A stretch of DNA of 64,000 nucleotides from Rhodobacter capsulatus (GCF_003254295.1 NZ_QKZO01000004.1:1-64000); one strand, 5' to 3'. Numbered from the stretch's first letter, positions 18,547 to 27,808 are shown. Program-made: numbers and translations. Notes: generated from the sequence alone by a model not told the origin.

Positions 18547-19695
18547 TCACTCCCCTTTTCGATTGTCGAAAAGGGGGCCCAACTCGTCCACTACCTCAAT
18601 ACCTGACTTTGTGGCGTCCGGCTTGACAGACGGTTTGGGAGTCCAGCTTTTCGCAACGGCCGCGCGATCACAATCTACAAAATCCACAAGGACGCCGATG
18701 AATGCCTTTTCCTCTTGAGACAAGTCGTCGAAGCCCAGTAGTTGTCGATTGAAAGCACGCAGATCGAGGCTCCGTGCAATCCTAAATAGGCCATCTGCCC
18801 GGATATTGCCTACAACGTGATCCGCGATAATCTCTGCCGGTATCTTGGCATAGTCTTTTCTGACGGCTTGGGCCACAGTCTGAGACAGCGCGCCTCCATT
18901 AGGCGCGTATCTCTCTATTAGCGCGGTAGCAATTCGCACCTTCTCAAGGCCTCTGGCCTCGTCCTCATCTCCATATCGGATTATATTGATTATGGCATGT
19001 CGCCGCTCATCGGTTGACTTAAACGAAACCTTACTCAATGCGGCATCAATCGCAATCGCCGAAATTGATGCAGCGATGTAAGTAAGTCTCAGGCAAATTT
19101 CTGCACTTGGGGAGTTAGGATGGCTTGCGACCAACTCATTTGAGAAGCGATGGACATGCTCAAGCGCCCGGTTTGCTGTGCCGCCACCAAAATTGTCGAT
19201 CAGTGCGCCCTTCAAATCTGAATAACCCGTTTGGAGGTATTTATTCCTCCTATCAGTGTCCCGACGACGAATAGCATCGTCTATTTCTTCTTCCGCAAGG
19301 CGGTCAGGAAACACAACCTTGTCGCTTTCTGCCATGCGCTTAATGTCGGATCCGTCAAGAACAGAGATACCAAGCCGTCGAGACATGTCCTTAAGAAGCG
19401 GCCTTGTGTCAGTAGTGGCGATGTATGCTCCATCAACGTCAAGTAATTCAAAGAGGCCTTTCGTCCAGAGCAGTCGTTCGATAGCTTTTGGTTTCGTTTT
19501 GGACTTCGCGTCCACGATCTGCCTTCGGCGCGACGATCCAGTGGGCCGCTCATAAAGCCAAATGTCGATGTCCGTTAGATCATCGCCATCAAACTTCAAC
19601 GGAACACCTCGCACTGCATATACCCCGGCTCGGATAAAATATGCTCTCAGAAGTTCTTCCAGACGGAAACCCTTTTGGTCCTTGCGCTCTCCCAT
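18547..19695 (-). CDS. PD-(D/E)XK nuclease-like protein, second gene of a two-gene cassette
   Basis: A 382-residue protein. The N-terminal 130 residues carry a restriction-endonuclease fold signature: helix FRLEELLRAYFIRAG, then LTDIDIWLYERP and, after a short loop, RQIVDAKSKTKPKA. The D...DAK pair corresponds to the D-(D/E)xK metal site, followed by a helix with RLLWTKGL. The C-terminal two thirds are helical and unrecognised. ATG 19,695 overlaps the stop of the upstream gene by one base (TGATG), so the two are translationally coupled. The pair is visibly AT-richer than the surroundings and occupies the accessory-gene slot of the element. I infer an anti-phage role; catalysis is suggested, not shown. 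Confidence 0.7.
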   Translation of the reverse strand: MGERKDQKGFRLEELLRAYFIRAGVYAVRGVPLKFDGDDLTDIDIWLYERPTGSSRRRQIVDAKSKTKPKAIERLLWTKGLFELLDVDGAYIATTDTRPLLKDMSRRLGISVLDGSDIKRMAESDKVVFPDRLAEEEIDDAIRRRDTDRRNKYLQTGYSDLKGALIDNFGGGTANRALEHVHRFSNELVASHPNSPSAEICLRLTYIAASISAIAIDAALSKVSFKSTDERRHAIINIIRYGDEDEARGLEKVRIATALIERYAPNGGALSQTVAQAVRKDYAKIPAEIIADHVVGNIRADGLFRIARSLDLRAFNRQLLGFDDLSQEEKAFIGVLVDFVDCDRAAVAKSWTPKPSVKPDATKSGIEVVDELGPLFDNRKGE

Positions 19696-20963
19696 CACAG
19701 CCCCCGTCCACCCCGGAGGGCGCTAAGAATATCATGCGTCTGCTGCCTACTGGGCTTCGACTGATGTTTACGCGCCTGCTCTCGCGTGCGCTCCGGCCCA
19801 ACGTAACCAGTGATTGGCGCGCTCGGCGGGGTCTGGATAGTTTCAGCGTTTGCGTCGCCCCGCTTGAGTACCTGGAGTGCTAGCTCGCCAACCTCCCGCT
19901 TGAGCAGTTTCATCCGATACATTCCACTATGTGCGGGTATCAATTGAACGACCCGGTTCTGCTCTAGTATCCTGTAGTCGTTCGCAATAGCTGTCGCAGG
20001 GCCAATTGTTCTCCCTGCGATAAGCGCGCCCAGAATCCAATCGACACTGACAATTCGACCCTGCGAAGACGGTCGAAGATGAAGTCCATACGCCAACGCC
20101 GAAACCAACGCCTTTGCCATGTCAAAGCTGTCGTCGATCAAGGGGTTTACGAATTTGTGGAAGGCACCCGGGAGCGTGACAAACGCATGGTCTCCCTGCT
20201 CGTTGGCAACGGTGTTAACTTCAAGCACTCCTGCGGCTTTGAGTTTCTCAAAGAGTTGGTTGCCCAGTATGTTCTCACACCTTGATGCCAACATGCAGCC
20301 GCTTGAACTAAGCAGGCCGTTCAACTCCACAAGCTTTGCCTGCTCCGCTGAACCAAGCGACGACAGAACCTTTGCCGCTTTTCCCACACTATCCCGTTTG
20401 AAGAGATTACCGTTGAACAAAAGGACGTTGCTGGGATCGTCGCCCTCCTGATCAACGAAGCCGATCTCACCCGCTCGCCTGATAAACTCTGACGCATCGG
20501 CAGATTTCATCTTATAGGTGTCGCCAAAGTACTGCGCCGCGTCCGAGCGCAATATCGGCGCACGGGAAGCAACCTCTCCCAGCTCAATAGCGGCAATTTC
20601 ACTATTGCTTGGGTTCGCATCTTCAAAAATGTCGGATGCGTGCCGCAAAACACTCCGGGCGTTCACACCAAGCACCTGAACTTCTGAATTGGAAGTGTCA
20701 ATCAACCGACGTTGCTTAAGTAGATTCAGATAATGGGGGAGCTCGGTCCTTGCGTTTAGGTTGGCAGCGCGGGCTATTGCGCTCACTTCGTCTGTCGTAA
20801 GGTTGCTTTCGGCAGACGCTCCCAGTCGCATTAGCAGTTCAGCGGCTTTCCCCGCCTCATCGAGCGCGGAATATTCAGCCGGGGCGCTTACATCCATTGT
20901 GATTTTTCGTGCATGATGAACTATCCATGCGCCGCGCGTTTCTTTTTCGGTGGAAGCGTTCAT
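19695..20963 (-). CDS. Helical protein with winged-helix-like segments, first gene of the two-gene cassette
   Basis: About 422 residues from ATG 20,963 (start not certain; the open frame reaches 21,056 and a second ATG lies at 20,897). An N-terminal winged-helix-like unit is suggested by LTTDEVSAIARAANLNARTE followed by YLNLLKQRRLIDTSNSEVQV. The middle repeats a similar helical pattern, and the C-terminus is basic (ARKHQSKPSRQQTHDILSAL). I do not recognise the family. Because it directly precedes and overlaps the nuclease-like gene, it may be the sensor, DNA-targeting subunit or repressor for that protein. It is read divergently from the small gene interrupted by the IS66 unit. Confidence 0.55.
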   Translation of the reverse strand: MNASTEKETRGAWIVHHARKITMDVSAPAEYSALDEAGKAAELLMRLGASAESNLTTDEVSAIARAANLNARTELPHYLNLLKQRRLIDTSNSEVQVLGVNARSVLRHASDIFEDANPSNSEIAAIELGEVASRAPILRSDAAQYFGDTYKMKSADASEFIRRAGEIGFVDQEGDDPSNVLLFNGNLFKRDSVGKAAKVLSSLGSAEQAKLVELNGLLSSSGCMLASRCENILGNQLFEKLKAAGVLEVNTVANEQGDHAFVTLPGAFHKFVNPLIDDSFDMAKALVSALAYGLHLRPSSQGRIVSVDWILGALIAGRTIGPATAIANDYRILEQNRVVQLIPAHSGMYRMKLLKREVGELALQVLKRGDANAETIQTPPSAPITGYVGPERTREQARKHQSKPSRQQTHDILSALRGGRGL

Positions 20964-21124
20964 TAGAAATTTCCGCACTACGGTGACAAGACAGCCTCGC
21001 ATAGTGGCACAGCCGGAGCAACGGCGATTCCCACGGAAGCATATCCATCGCCGCAACCACGGTTGACGTCCCCGGCGGTTCTGTTCTCGTTGTGTCAGCC
21101 TCTACCATCAACGGAGGCACACCA

Positions 21125-21226
21125 ATGTTCACCCGACGCCCGCCCGCGCTGCCCGAGCGACCCTTCCCGCTTGTCCTGCGCGCCTTGGCGCTGATCGTCA
21201 CTGGCCCGAAGGCGGCACGACCGTAA
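21125..21226 (+). pseudogene. Small gene interrupted by the IS66 unit (5' part)
   Basis: ATG 21,125 follows GGAGG at 8 nt. The frame encodes MFTRRPPALPERPFPLVLRA... and is broken at 21,223 by the IS66 terminal repeat, whose GTAA supplies an accidental stop. Removing the transposon and one target copy joins codon CC|T across 21,222/48,740. The frame then continues APYRLIAAE to TGA at 48,768-48,770, giving a 42-residue basic protein. Function unknown; the restored frame supports the insertion map. Confidence 0.65.
21215..21222. repeat. Target-site duplication, left copy (GCACGACC)
   Basis: The eight bases abutting the left IS66 end are identical to 48,732-48,739, which abut the right end. Eight bp is the duplication length typical of the IS66 family. 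Confidence 0.92.
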
Positions 21227-21235
21227 GCGGTGCAT
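21223..21235. repeat. IS66 terminal inverted repeat, tnpC side
   Basis: GTAAGCGGTGCAT matches the other terminus (48,719-48,731) in inverted orientation over 13 bp and then diverges. The GTAAGCGG start is characteristic of IS66 ends. Confidence 0.88.
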
Positions 21236-21858
21236 CGGCCCGATAAACCCCGATTTTCGGCCCCTGAGGGGAAAGATTCTTGGCGCAATTCCGCGCCTGG
21301 GGTCGAATCGAGCGATGATCGGAACGGTGGTGGACGTGGGCGCTGATCGGCTGAGCGCCGGGTTCGGGACTGCTGCCGCGGGTCGCTGATACCGCGCCCA
21401 GCTCTCATACGGGGCGATGCCAATGATGCTCCTGCGGACCCCACGGCATGCCGGACCGCCTGCGGCGCTCAGGATGTGATGGAGTTAGGGAGCGCGAACC
21501 GGCTACGGTCGGCTCGAGACCCGTGTCGTGGGCTGTCGCCACGCGGATGCCGCCCCCCCTCGGCCCTCATATGGGGCGATGGCGGTGCTGTTCCCGCGGA
21601 CCGGACGGCGTGTCGGCCTGCCTGCGGGGCGCAAAATGGAATGAAAATGAGCGCAACCGGCGTGCGCCTCGAACGCGAGGCCCTGCGGTGGGCGCGGCGG
21701 CGGTCAAATGTGTCGGGGAGCGTGCGAAGGGCTCTGGAGCCTGAAGGCACGGGCAACGCGGCGCATCGGCTTGCAGAAGGCCAGCGCGCACGGCTTTTGG
21801 CCGGTACCCCGATCCCGGGGCCCGGCTCAAAACACGATATCCGCGTGGCGCGGGGGTG
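21236..21858. other. Non-coding region between the IS66 end and tnpC, with an imperfect direct repeat
   Basis: Over 600 bp with no convincing gene. Two diverged copies of a 93-97 bp unit (21,404-21,500 and 21,566-21,658) share CTCATA(C/T)GGGGCGATG near the start, GCGGACC in the middle and GAGCGC(G)AACC at the end, with a period near 160 bp. Most IS66 copies have almost nothing between tnpC and the terminal repeat, so this is extra sequence of unknown role. Confidence 0.5.
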
Positions 21859-21885
21859 GGATCGCCGCCCAGAAAGCGGCGATCC
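21859..21885 (-). terminator. Hairpin after tnpC
   Basis: A perfect 10-bp stem GGATCGCCGC / GCGGCGATCC with a 7-nt loop, 10 bp beyond the tnpC stop. There is no T-run on the minus strand, so it may act as an RNA stabiliser or a factor-assisted terminator. Confidence 0.5.
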
Positions 21886-21894
21886 GGAGCGAGG

Positions 21895-23640
21895 TCAGGC
21901 CGCCTTGCCTTGCGACGGGGCCTCGTTGGCGGCCTTGTAATGCCAGGGCATCAGCTGGCTGTAATCGGTCAGCTCACGCCCCTTTTCGATCTGATCGATG
22001 ACCCAGCTCAGATAGCGGAAGGGGTCGACGCCGTTCAGGCGCGCGGTCTCGATCAAGGAATAGAAGATGGCCCAGTTCTTCGCAGCCATGAGGTTGCCGG
22101 CAAAGAGCGAGTTCTTTTTCGAAAGGGCAATCCCGCGCATGCAGCGTTCGACGGGGTTGTTGTCGATCGCGAGCCGACCGTCATAAACGTACCGGGTCAG
22201 ATCCTCCCAGCCGCTCAGGAAGTAATTGACGGCAGTCTTCAGGCTGCCCTTGGCCAGATCGGGTTGGACCCGCAGCAGGTCCGCACGGATCTTTTCGAGG
22301 ACCGGCAGCGCCTCGGCGAGGCGCAGCGCCTGGCGCTCCTCGGGCGGGCAGCCATAGACCCGTTCCTCGACCTCATAGACGGCCTTGAGCCCCTTGATCA
22401 CGCGCTTCGCAAGGGTGCTCGGCGCGGCCTTTTGGCTGTCGGTGAACTTGCGGCGCGCATGCGCCATGCAGCGCGCGATCTCCACCCCGTCGTTCTGCCC
22501 CGGCACCCGGCGGATCCGGTTGTAGGCCTTCCAGCCGTCGATCTGGAGGGTGTCGATCAGCGCGCCCTCGAGCATGCGCTCCGCGACATGCCCGCCACGC
22601 GAGGCGTCGTGCTCGAAATAAACCGCCGGTTCGGCCTCTTTGTTCCAGCCACGTTCATCGCGGCACAGACCCCAGAGCCAGGTCGTCTCGCAGCCCCCTT
22701 TGGCTTGGGTGCGCAACGGCGTCTCGTCCATGTGCGCCGCATGCCCGCTGGTCACGTGCCGCCAGATTTCATCGCACACCGGCTCCAGAAAGCCCGCGAT
22801 GTGGGTCGCGTTGCGGCTAAGCGTCTGGCGCGCCACGTTGAACCCGGCGTTGTCCAGTCGACGCCGTTGGCGGTAATGCGTCGAGTGTTCGTAAAATTTC
22901 TGGCAGACCGCCTCGACCACGGTCCTCGGCGTGATCGTGCGCCTCCGGCCGATGAAGCCCTCGGCATGTGCGGACACGGGCTTGTGCTCCTTGCAGGCGG
23001 CGCTGCGGTTGCAGGCGCAGCGGAAGTAGATGTGCTTTTCCCACACGTAATGCTCCGGGATGACCCTGAGCAGGGTGGAGATCCAGTGGCCGATCTCCTT
23101 CAACTCGCCCCCGCAGGGGCAGTGCGTCTGCTCCGGATAATGCTTGATCTCGATGGTCTTGATGTCCTTGGGCATTTTCCGCTTCTGCTTGCCCTTGCGC
23201 GCTTTCGGCGTCTCTTCCTCCTCGTCGATGTCGTCGTCGGGCAGATCGAGGGTGCCGTCCTCGATGTCCTGGTAATTGTTGTCCGATCCGCCGACGAAGA
23301 TCTTGTGGCGCAGGAGCTTCGCCTGCTCCTTCTCTTGGCGCAGGCTCCGCTTGAGGGTGGCGATCTGACGCCGGGCGATGCTCTCGCGGGACACCACGTC
23401 TTCGAATTCCAGATGTACGCCGATCAGGCACTCCTCGATGCCATGCTTGATCTCGGCGCAGTCGCCGGGCAGCGCGGCCAGCAAATCGGTGATTTCCGTG
23501 ATGATCTCCCCCATCGGGCTGAGCTCGCCCTCGACCGTTTCCTCGGTCTGGACGGTCTCTTGCGCGATCAAGGGGGCGGTGTCCTCGGGCGGCAGGATCT
23601 CGTCCTTCAGGGGTTTGTCAGTCTGGTCTTTGTCAGCCAT
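21895..23640 (-). CDS. tnpC: IS66-family transposase TnpC
   Basis: A 581-residue DDE transposase of the IS66 family. It has an N-terminal leucine-zipper/helical region (about 100-160, IARRQIATLKRSLRQEKEQA), a zinc-finger segment (YPEQTHCPCGGELKEIG and CNRSAACKEH), and a catalytic core with HMDETPLR (first Asp) and LQIDGWKAYNR. The family-typical C-terminus is NPVERCMRGIALSKKNSLFA followed by the WAIFYSLIETARLNGVDP tail. Start ATG 23,640 gives the usual MADKDQ-type N-terminus. Length is normal and no stops interrupt it. It has been separated from tnpA/tnpB by about 24 kb. Expression of TnpC from its own promoter would therefore be needed for mobility. Confidence 0.95.
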   Translation of the reverse strand: MADKDQTDKPLKDEILPPEDTAPLIAQETVQTEETVEGELSPMGEIITEITDLLAALPGDCAEIKHGIEECLIGVHLEFEDVVSRESIARRQIATLKRSLRQEKEQAKLLRHKIFVGGSDNNYQDIEDGTLDLPDDDIDEEEETPKARKGKQKRKMPKDIKTIEIKHYPEQTHCPCGGELKEIGHWISTLLRVIPEHYVWEKHIYFRCACNRSAACKEHKPVSAHAEGFIGRRRTITPRTVVEAVCQKFYEHSTHYRQRRRLDNAGFNVARQTLSRNATHIAGFLEPVCDEIWRHVTSGHAAHMDETPLRTQAKGGCETTWLWGLCRDERGWNKEAEPAVYFEHDASRGGHVAERMLEGALIDTLQIDGWKAYNRIRRVPGQNDGVEIARCMAHARRKFTDSQKAAPSTLAKRVIKGLKAVYEVEERVYGCPPEERQALRLAEALPVLEKIRADLLRVQPDLAKGSLKTAVNYFLSGWEDLTRYVYDGRLAIDNNPVERCMRGIALSKKNSLFAGNLMAAKNWAIFYSLIETARLNGVDPFRYLSWVIDQIEKGRELTDYSQLMPWHYKAANEAPSQGKAA

Positions 23641-23854
23641 TTCCGGTGTCCTCATTCTTCGGGGCAGAGCCGCCCGGGTCGGGCGGTCCGTGGGAGGCGG
23701 ACCCGATCGACAGGCATGACGAGGCCAGCCTCCGGACATGCGAAAAAACGCGCCCGAAGCGATGCTTCTCTTGCTGTCGTAGGGTCCGGTTCGAGGAGGG
23801 CTGAAGCCGGGCGTTTCCTTGCGGCGAGCCGCAGGAAATGCTATGAACCAGTCG

Positions 23855-24082
23855 TCAATGCTGGTGGGCTTCGGCCTTCCACATCACGTCCACGTCGGGA
23901 TGCGCCAACATCCCGGCGTTTTCGTTTTCAGGGCTCAAGTGCAGGTCATTGCGATCTCCAGGATGGGGGCGAGGATCCGGCAGAGTCATAGCGCGAGAGC
24001 GCTCAAAACGGAAGAAATCGTTAATAAACAAGCACTTGATGCCTTTTCCGTCTTTTTCTTCGTTTTTCGCTTCGCCGTTCAT
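23855..24082 (-). CDS. Hypothetical small protein, 75 residues
   Basis: ATG 24,082 is preceded by GAGG at 8 nt (an upstream GTG at 24,091 is an alternative). The product starts with a Lys/Glu-rich segment (MNGEAKNEEKDGKGIKCLFI), then FERSRAMTLPDPRPHPGDRN and a His-rich end. No family recognised. It is the first cargo frame after tnpC and may be a decayed piece of a larger gene. Confidence 0.4.
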   Translation of the reverse strand: MNGEAKNEEKDGKGIKCLFINDFFRFERSRAMTLPDPRPHPGDRNDLHLSPENENAGMLAHPDVDVMWKAEAHQH

Positions 24083-24875
24083 TTTCGCCACCTCAGGTCT
24101 TGTGTCCGACTGATCCCGCTCTACGACCGGCAGCCCCCGAAAGCGGGCTGCGCGGCGTCTGAACCGGGTCGGAGGGGGTGCTGAAACCTTGCGAATTCCG
24201 GGTCCCTTTCGGGACGGTCCTCACAAAGTTTCGGCGCTCGGGCGGCAAGAGAACCTCTCGATGACCGTTTCAAGCCGCGCGACGTCCGATTTTACGGGCG
24301 TGATTCGGGGCGAGAAGTCGGTCAGGAGAGCATCGATGCGAGACACGAAACCCCACGTCCGATCCGGAGGGATCAGCGTATGAGCCGGGAGGCGGCGGGG
24401 GTGATATGCGTGTTCTGGGTCATCATGGCGATGAGATAAGGGCAGAAATGTCGCCCGAACAATGGGGTCGACGGGGCGAACCTGTCGATTTTTCGGGTCT
24501 GTGCAAATCCGCAACGGTCTGAATTTATTGAATTGCGGGCGCCAAATGGGGGCTTGCCAAAAGTCCCTTCCTACTTACTTCTACTCGATTAAAGGAAGGG
24601 CCGACCGACCGGCGACGGATCGACAGGTGCCACCTAACTTCCCATAAAAATGCGCCCCGGAAAAATCGTCATCATTGGCCGTTTCGGTCTTGACTTTATT
24701 TCATTGGCGATTCGCGAAGGTGTCTTTCGGCGCCTTTTGGCATTCGAGGCGCAGGCTGCTTGATCACGGCCAGAATCTCGCCCCTGCGCGCTGGTTTTTG
24801 GCAGGATTTGATTCGCGTCAGGCCCCGGCCGTGCGCATCCTGAGCCGAGGTCTGGCATCACGCGGGGAACGGAAA
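24083..24875. other. Non-coding stretch upstream of the SRAP gene; possible frameshifted remnant
   Basis: No intact gene is supported across about 790 bp. On the minus strand around 24,430-24,221 a start (MMTQNTHITPAASRL) and a protein-like continuation (PDRTWGFVSRIDALLTDFSP, ending ETL) lie in different frames, as if a small gene had suffered a one-base shift near 24,375. The right part is AT-rich and probably holds the SRAP promoter. I saw no GTTC-N7-GTTC LexA-type site there. Confidence 0.35.
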
Positions 24876-25541
24876 ATGTGCGGGCGGTTCGTCGATCCCA
24901 ATCTGCGCAACACCGAAGTGGACATGTCGCAGATCAAGCTCGATCCGTTCGGGGCTCGGTTCAATGTCAAGCCGACCGAGACGGTGGTGATCCTCGCAAA
25001 ATCTCCGCTGATCGCGATGGAGGCCAGATGGGGCCTCATCCCGTCATGGTTCGGGGGCGACAGCCCGAAGGCGTGGAAAGCCGCGACGTTCAACGCCCGC
25101 ATCGAGGATGCGCGCGAAAAGCCCGCCTTTCGGCAGGTCTGGCGGCATGGCCGATGCCTTGTGCCGGTCGGCGGTTTTTACGAGTGGAGCGGCCCCAGGG
25201 GCGCCCGCCAGCCGCATTTCTTCCACCCCGCCGGAAACGAGGCGAACCTCTATCTGGCCGGGCTGGCGAGCCGCTGGCGCGATCTTCTGACCTGCACCAT
25301 CCTGACGCGGGAGGCGACGGGGGCAATGGCCGGGCTTCACCATCGGATGCCGGTCATCCTGAATGCCGACGAGCGCGACGCGTGGCTGGGAGGCTCGGAC
25401 GACGTTGCACCGCTCGGAACCGGGGTGAAGCTGGCGTGCCACCCGGTCGCCCCGTTCGGACTGCAAGACGATGGCCCGGAGCTGATCGAAGCCATCAACC
25501 TACAGGGTGGAACGCAGTCCTTCGTGCGCTGCCCCAGTTGA
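24876..25541 (+). CDS. SOS response-associated peptidase (SRAP/YedK/HMCES family)
   Basis: A 221-residue protein that forms a covalent bond with abasic sites in single-stranded DNA and shields them. Start ATG 24,876 gives MCGRF, exposing Cys2, the crosslinking nucleophile after removal of Met1. Other family landmarks follow: FNVKPTE, RWGLIPSW, the Asn of TFNARIEDA, the Glu of GGFYEW, TILTREA and the His of HHRMPVIL. Length is normal. The open frame upstream of MCGRF is not part of the protein. SRAP genes are often carried on mobile elements, plausibly to tolerate DNA damage during their transfer or replication. Confidence 0.93.
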   Translation: MCGRFVDPNLRNTEVDMSQIKLDPFGARFNVKPTETVVILAKSPLIAMEARWGLIPSWFGGDSPKAWKAATFNARIEDAREKPAFRQVWRHGRCLVPVGGFYEWSGPRGARQPHFFHPAGNEANLYLAGLASRWRDLLTCTILTREATGAMAGLHHRMPVILNADERDAWLGGSDDVAPLGTGVKLACHPVAPFGLQDDGPELIEAINLQGGTQSFVRCPS

Positions 25542-25552
25542 CGCCTCAAACC

Positions 25553-27517
25553 TTAAATTAGTTTGCTGATCCGCTCGAACGCCGCCTCGAACCGCTCGAG
25601 AGTCTTCACCACTTGATCATCAGTGCCGCTCAGAAGCTCAGGATGCTGCAAGAGATACACCGACGGGTCGAAGTGGCTGAATTCGGGGCATTGCGGAGGC
25701 AGCACACGGAAATAGGCCTCGGCCTTCTTGACCAGCCGCTCGGTTGTCGCGTCCGCATCCATCAGCTTTTTCACGGTGAGCTGGTGCGCCTTGCCGAGCT
25801 GATAGGTCTTGTTGACCAAATCCACGAATAACCGAGGATCGAAGAAATCCTCAATGTCGGCCTCGTCTTTTCCCGCAATCTCAGTGGCAAGGATGATCCG
25901 CTCGTTTTCGAGCAGGGCCGACTTGTGAAGATCCTCGAGCTTTCGCTTTTGGCCTCGGTCAAAGTCCGTAAGCACAGCGACGTTCAGCTTGTTCCCATAG
26001 AACAGCCGCACGAAAGGCAGCACCTTATCGATGCCACCGGATGGGCAGATCGCCCAATGGGCCGAAAGGTGTGTGCGCTTTGCTGCCTTGAGGGCAGCCG
26101 ATGCGGCTTGCAGATAAAGGATATCGCTTGGTCCTTCGACCAGCAGGGTATTCTTTCCAATCACCAGTGTCTGGGTGACTTCAAAGCCCATCGCGCCGAA
26201 AATCGGAAAGTTTGTCTGGGGATCAGTCGTCAGAACATCTGAGCGAACCTTGGTACCTTTGGACTGCTTCCTGCCTCGATCATCCCGAACCACAACGTCC
26301 TCGACGGTCCTCACGCTGGAAAGATCATCGGCCGGCACAAGAAAGGGCGAGTGGGTCGAGTAGATCAGCTGGTGCTTGGGGGCGATCTGCTCTGCAAAGT
26401 ATCGCAAGAGGTCTTTCTGAGCGGTGCCGTGCAGGGTTAGCCCAGGTTCATCGAGAAGCAGAATGACGTTGCCGTGGCTTTTCTTGATCTGGGCAAATTT
26501 CACGAGGAACGAGAAGAACCAGATGAAGCCAGCGGATCGCTCCGAGAAGGGAACGGTGACACCGTGTAGCTTGTTTTTAACTCGGGCGCGGGCGACCGGG
26601 CCACTGTTGAATGGCGCTGGGTCCGCTGCCTTTCCCTCGGACAGAACGACCGTTATCTCAAGATCATCGTTCTGGGTCCAATACTCGAAAATCTGCTCGG
26701 TGATCCTAAGGGCCGCAGCCTCGCATTTGGCATTGAGTTCCTCGAATCTGTCGAGTGCGGCCAGTTCGTCAATCGTCGTCCCTGCGTACTCCAGAAAATC
26801 GAGGAACACCCGGTCACCGCTTTCCAGCGGTATACCATGCTGCTTGTCCGTGTTCATCTTGTTGATGGAAAGCGCACCGCTCATGCGGTCATAGTGAGAA
26901 AAGTAGAGGAATTTCGGAGTGCGGGCGTTCAGTGTGTCGATGGCGTGGAGGTTGGCTGATCCGTCACGAAACTTCTTGATCGCCGCCAGAAGCTCAGTCT
27001 GGCGCTCGGTCGGTGTCGGCAGAGCCTCAAGGATCTTCATCGCGGCTTTGGTCGATTTCGCGGCGACAAGGGGACCCCGATCCGCTTGGTCCAGCGCGAA
27101 GCGCTTTACAAGATTGTCGAATACCTTTTCCTCGTCCAGAGGAACGGACCACGTTGCGTTGTCCTGATCGTAAGCCTTCTGAATTGTGATGGTCTTGGAA
27201 TTCAGAACCCCTTCGCCAAACGTCGCTTCCATTGCCTTGATATCGGCCGGCTCCAATTCCCACTCAGTTCGCATGACGACTGCATCGCCATCCTCGTGCT
27301 TACTGTCGTATTCGCTCAGATATCGCCGCGGATAATTCTCGGTCTTTCCGTAGCTCTTGAATTCTGAGTTTGTTGATCGAAGACATTCAAGTGCTTTCAG
27401 GAAAGCCGTCTTTCCCGCTTCGTTCTTGCCAACCAAGCAGGTTGATCGGCCAATCTCGACCGGATTCGAGTCGATGATATTACGATAATTAGTCGCGTGC
27501 GCTTTTATCAGCTTCAT
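25553..27517 (-). CDS. OLD-family ATPase with TOPRIM nuclease domain
   Basis: A 654-residue protein. The N-terminal ABC-type ATPase has Walker A GKNEAGKTAFLKALE, an ABC signature region (VPFSERSAGFIWFFSFL), Walker B NVILLLDEPGLTLHG and the His switch STHSPFL. The C-terminal TOPRIM domain has Glu in NTLLVEGPSDILYL and the DxD in VLTDFDRGQ. This is the architecture of OLD (overcoming lysogenization defect) nucleases. No UvrD-like helicase neighbour of the Gabija type is present, so it would be a stand-alone (class 1) OLD protein. Stand-alone members can act against phage or foreign DNA. It ends 11 bp from the convergent SRAP gene. ATG 27,517 opens with MKLIKAHATNYRNI, as is usual for the family. 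Confidence 0.9.
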   Translation of the reverse strand: MKLIKAHATNYRNIIDSNPVEIGRSTCLVGKNEAGKTAFLKALECLRSTNSEFKSYGKTENYPRRYLSEYDSKHEDGDAVVMRTEWELEPADIKAMEATFGEGVLNSKTITIQKAYDQDNATWSVPLDEEKVFDNLVKRFALDQADRGPLVAAKSTKAAMKILEALPTPTERQTELLAAIKKFRDGSANLHAIDTLNARTPKFLYFSHYDRMSGALSINKMNTDKQHGIPLESGDRVFLDFLEYAGTTIDELAALDRFEELNAKCEAAALRITEQIFEYWTQNDDLEITVVLSEGKAADPAPFNSGPVARARVKNKLHGVTVPFSERSAGFIWFFSFLVKFAQIKKSHGNVILLLDEPGLTLHGTAQKDLLRYFAEQIAPKHQLIYSTHSPFLVPADDLSSVRTVEDVVVRDDRGRKQSKGTKVRSDVLTTDPQTNFPIFGAMGFEVTQTLVIGKNTLLVEGPSDILYLQAASAALKAAKRTHLSAHWAICPSGGIDKVLPFVRLFYGNKLNVAVLTDFDRGQKRKLEDLHKSALLENERIILATEIAGKDEADIEDFFDPRLFVDLVNKTYQLGKAHQLTVKKLMDADATTERLVKKAEAYFRVLPPQCPEFSHFDPSVYLLQHPELLSGTDDQVVKTLERFEAAFERISKLI

Positions 27518-27594
27518 TGGAATGCTGTGCCTCTGCCCAGGATCAACTCATAGTGGCGAAGGCGAGTGCGGCGTCAAGAGGCACCTGCTGATGG

Positions 27595-27774
27595 CTGAAC
27601 CTCAGCGCGCATATGGAGAAGAGCGGCGATGCGGATCTGCTGCGCGAGATGAGCTGTTTCGCAGCCGAGTGACTGATGAAGCTTGAGGTCGGTGCCAAGA
27701 CCGGCACCGACGGCGGCGAGAAGATCTTCGAGCGGCTGGCACAACGCAACGGCAACCCTCTCGCGCATGGCTTG
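27595..27774 (+). pseudogene. Remnant of an IS256-family transposase N-terminus
   Basis: The plus frame reads ...SAHMEKSGDADLLREM..., hits TGA at 27,670-27,672, then continues in phase as LMKLEVGAKTGTDGGEKIFE and LAQRNG. This pattern follows the opening of IS256/mutator-type transposases (DADLLREM, then LM.LEV.A..G and QRNGYR). Only about 60 codons remain, with one stop and no DDE domain. It marks an old insertion between the OLD and fibre genes. Confidence 0.6.
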
Positions 27775-27808
27775 TCTATGTCGTCTGTCGTTGACAATTC
27801 GCAATTCT

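Noticed and set aside
21856-23991. Long plus-strand frame across tnpC
   Set aside because: Antisense to a well-supported IS66 TnpC; no recognisable domain.
24878-25561. Second plus-strand frame overlapping the SRAP gene
   Set aside because: Shadow frame: Arg/Gly-rich, while the MCGRF frame contains all SRAP active-site residues.
25553-27517. Gabija system (GajA plus GajB)
   Set aside because: The OLD-type ATPase/TOPRIM protein is present but no UvrD-like helicase is adjacent; the neighbours are SRAP and an IS256 remnant.
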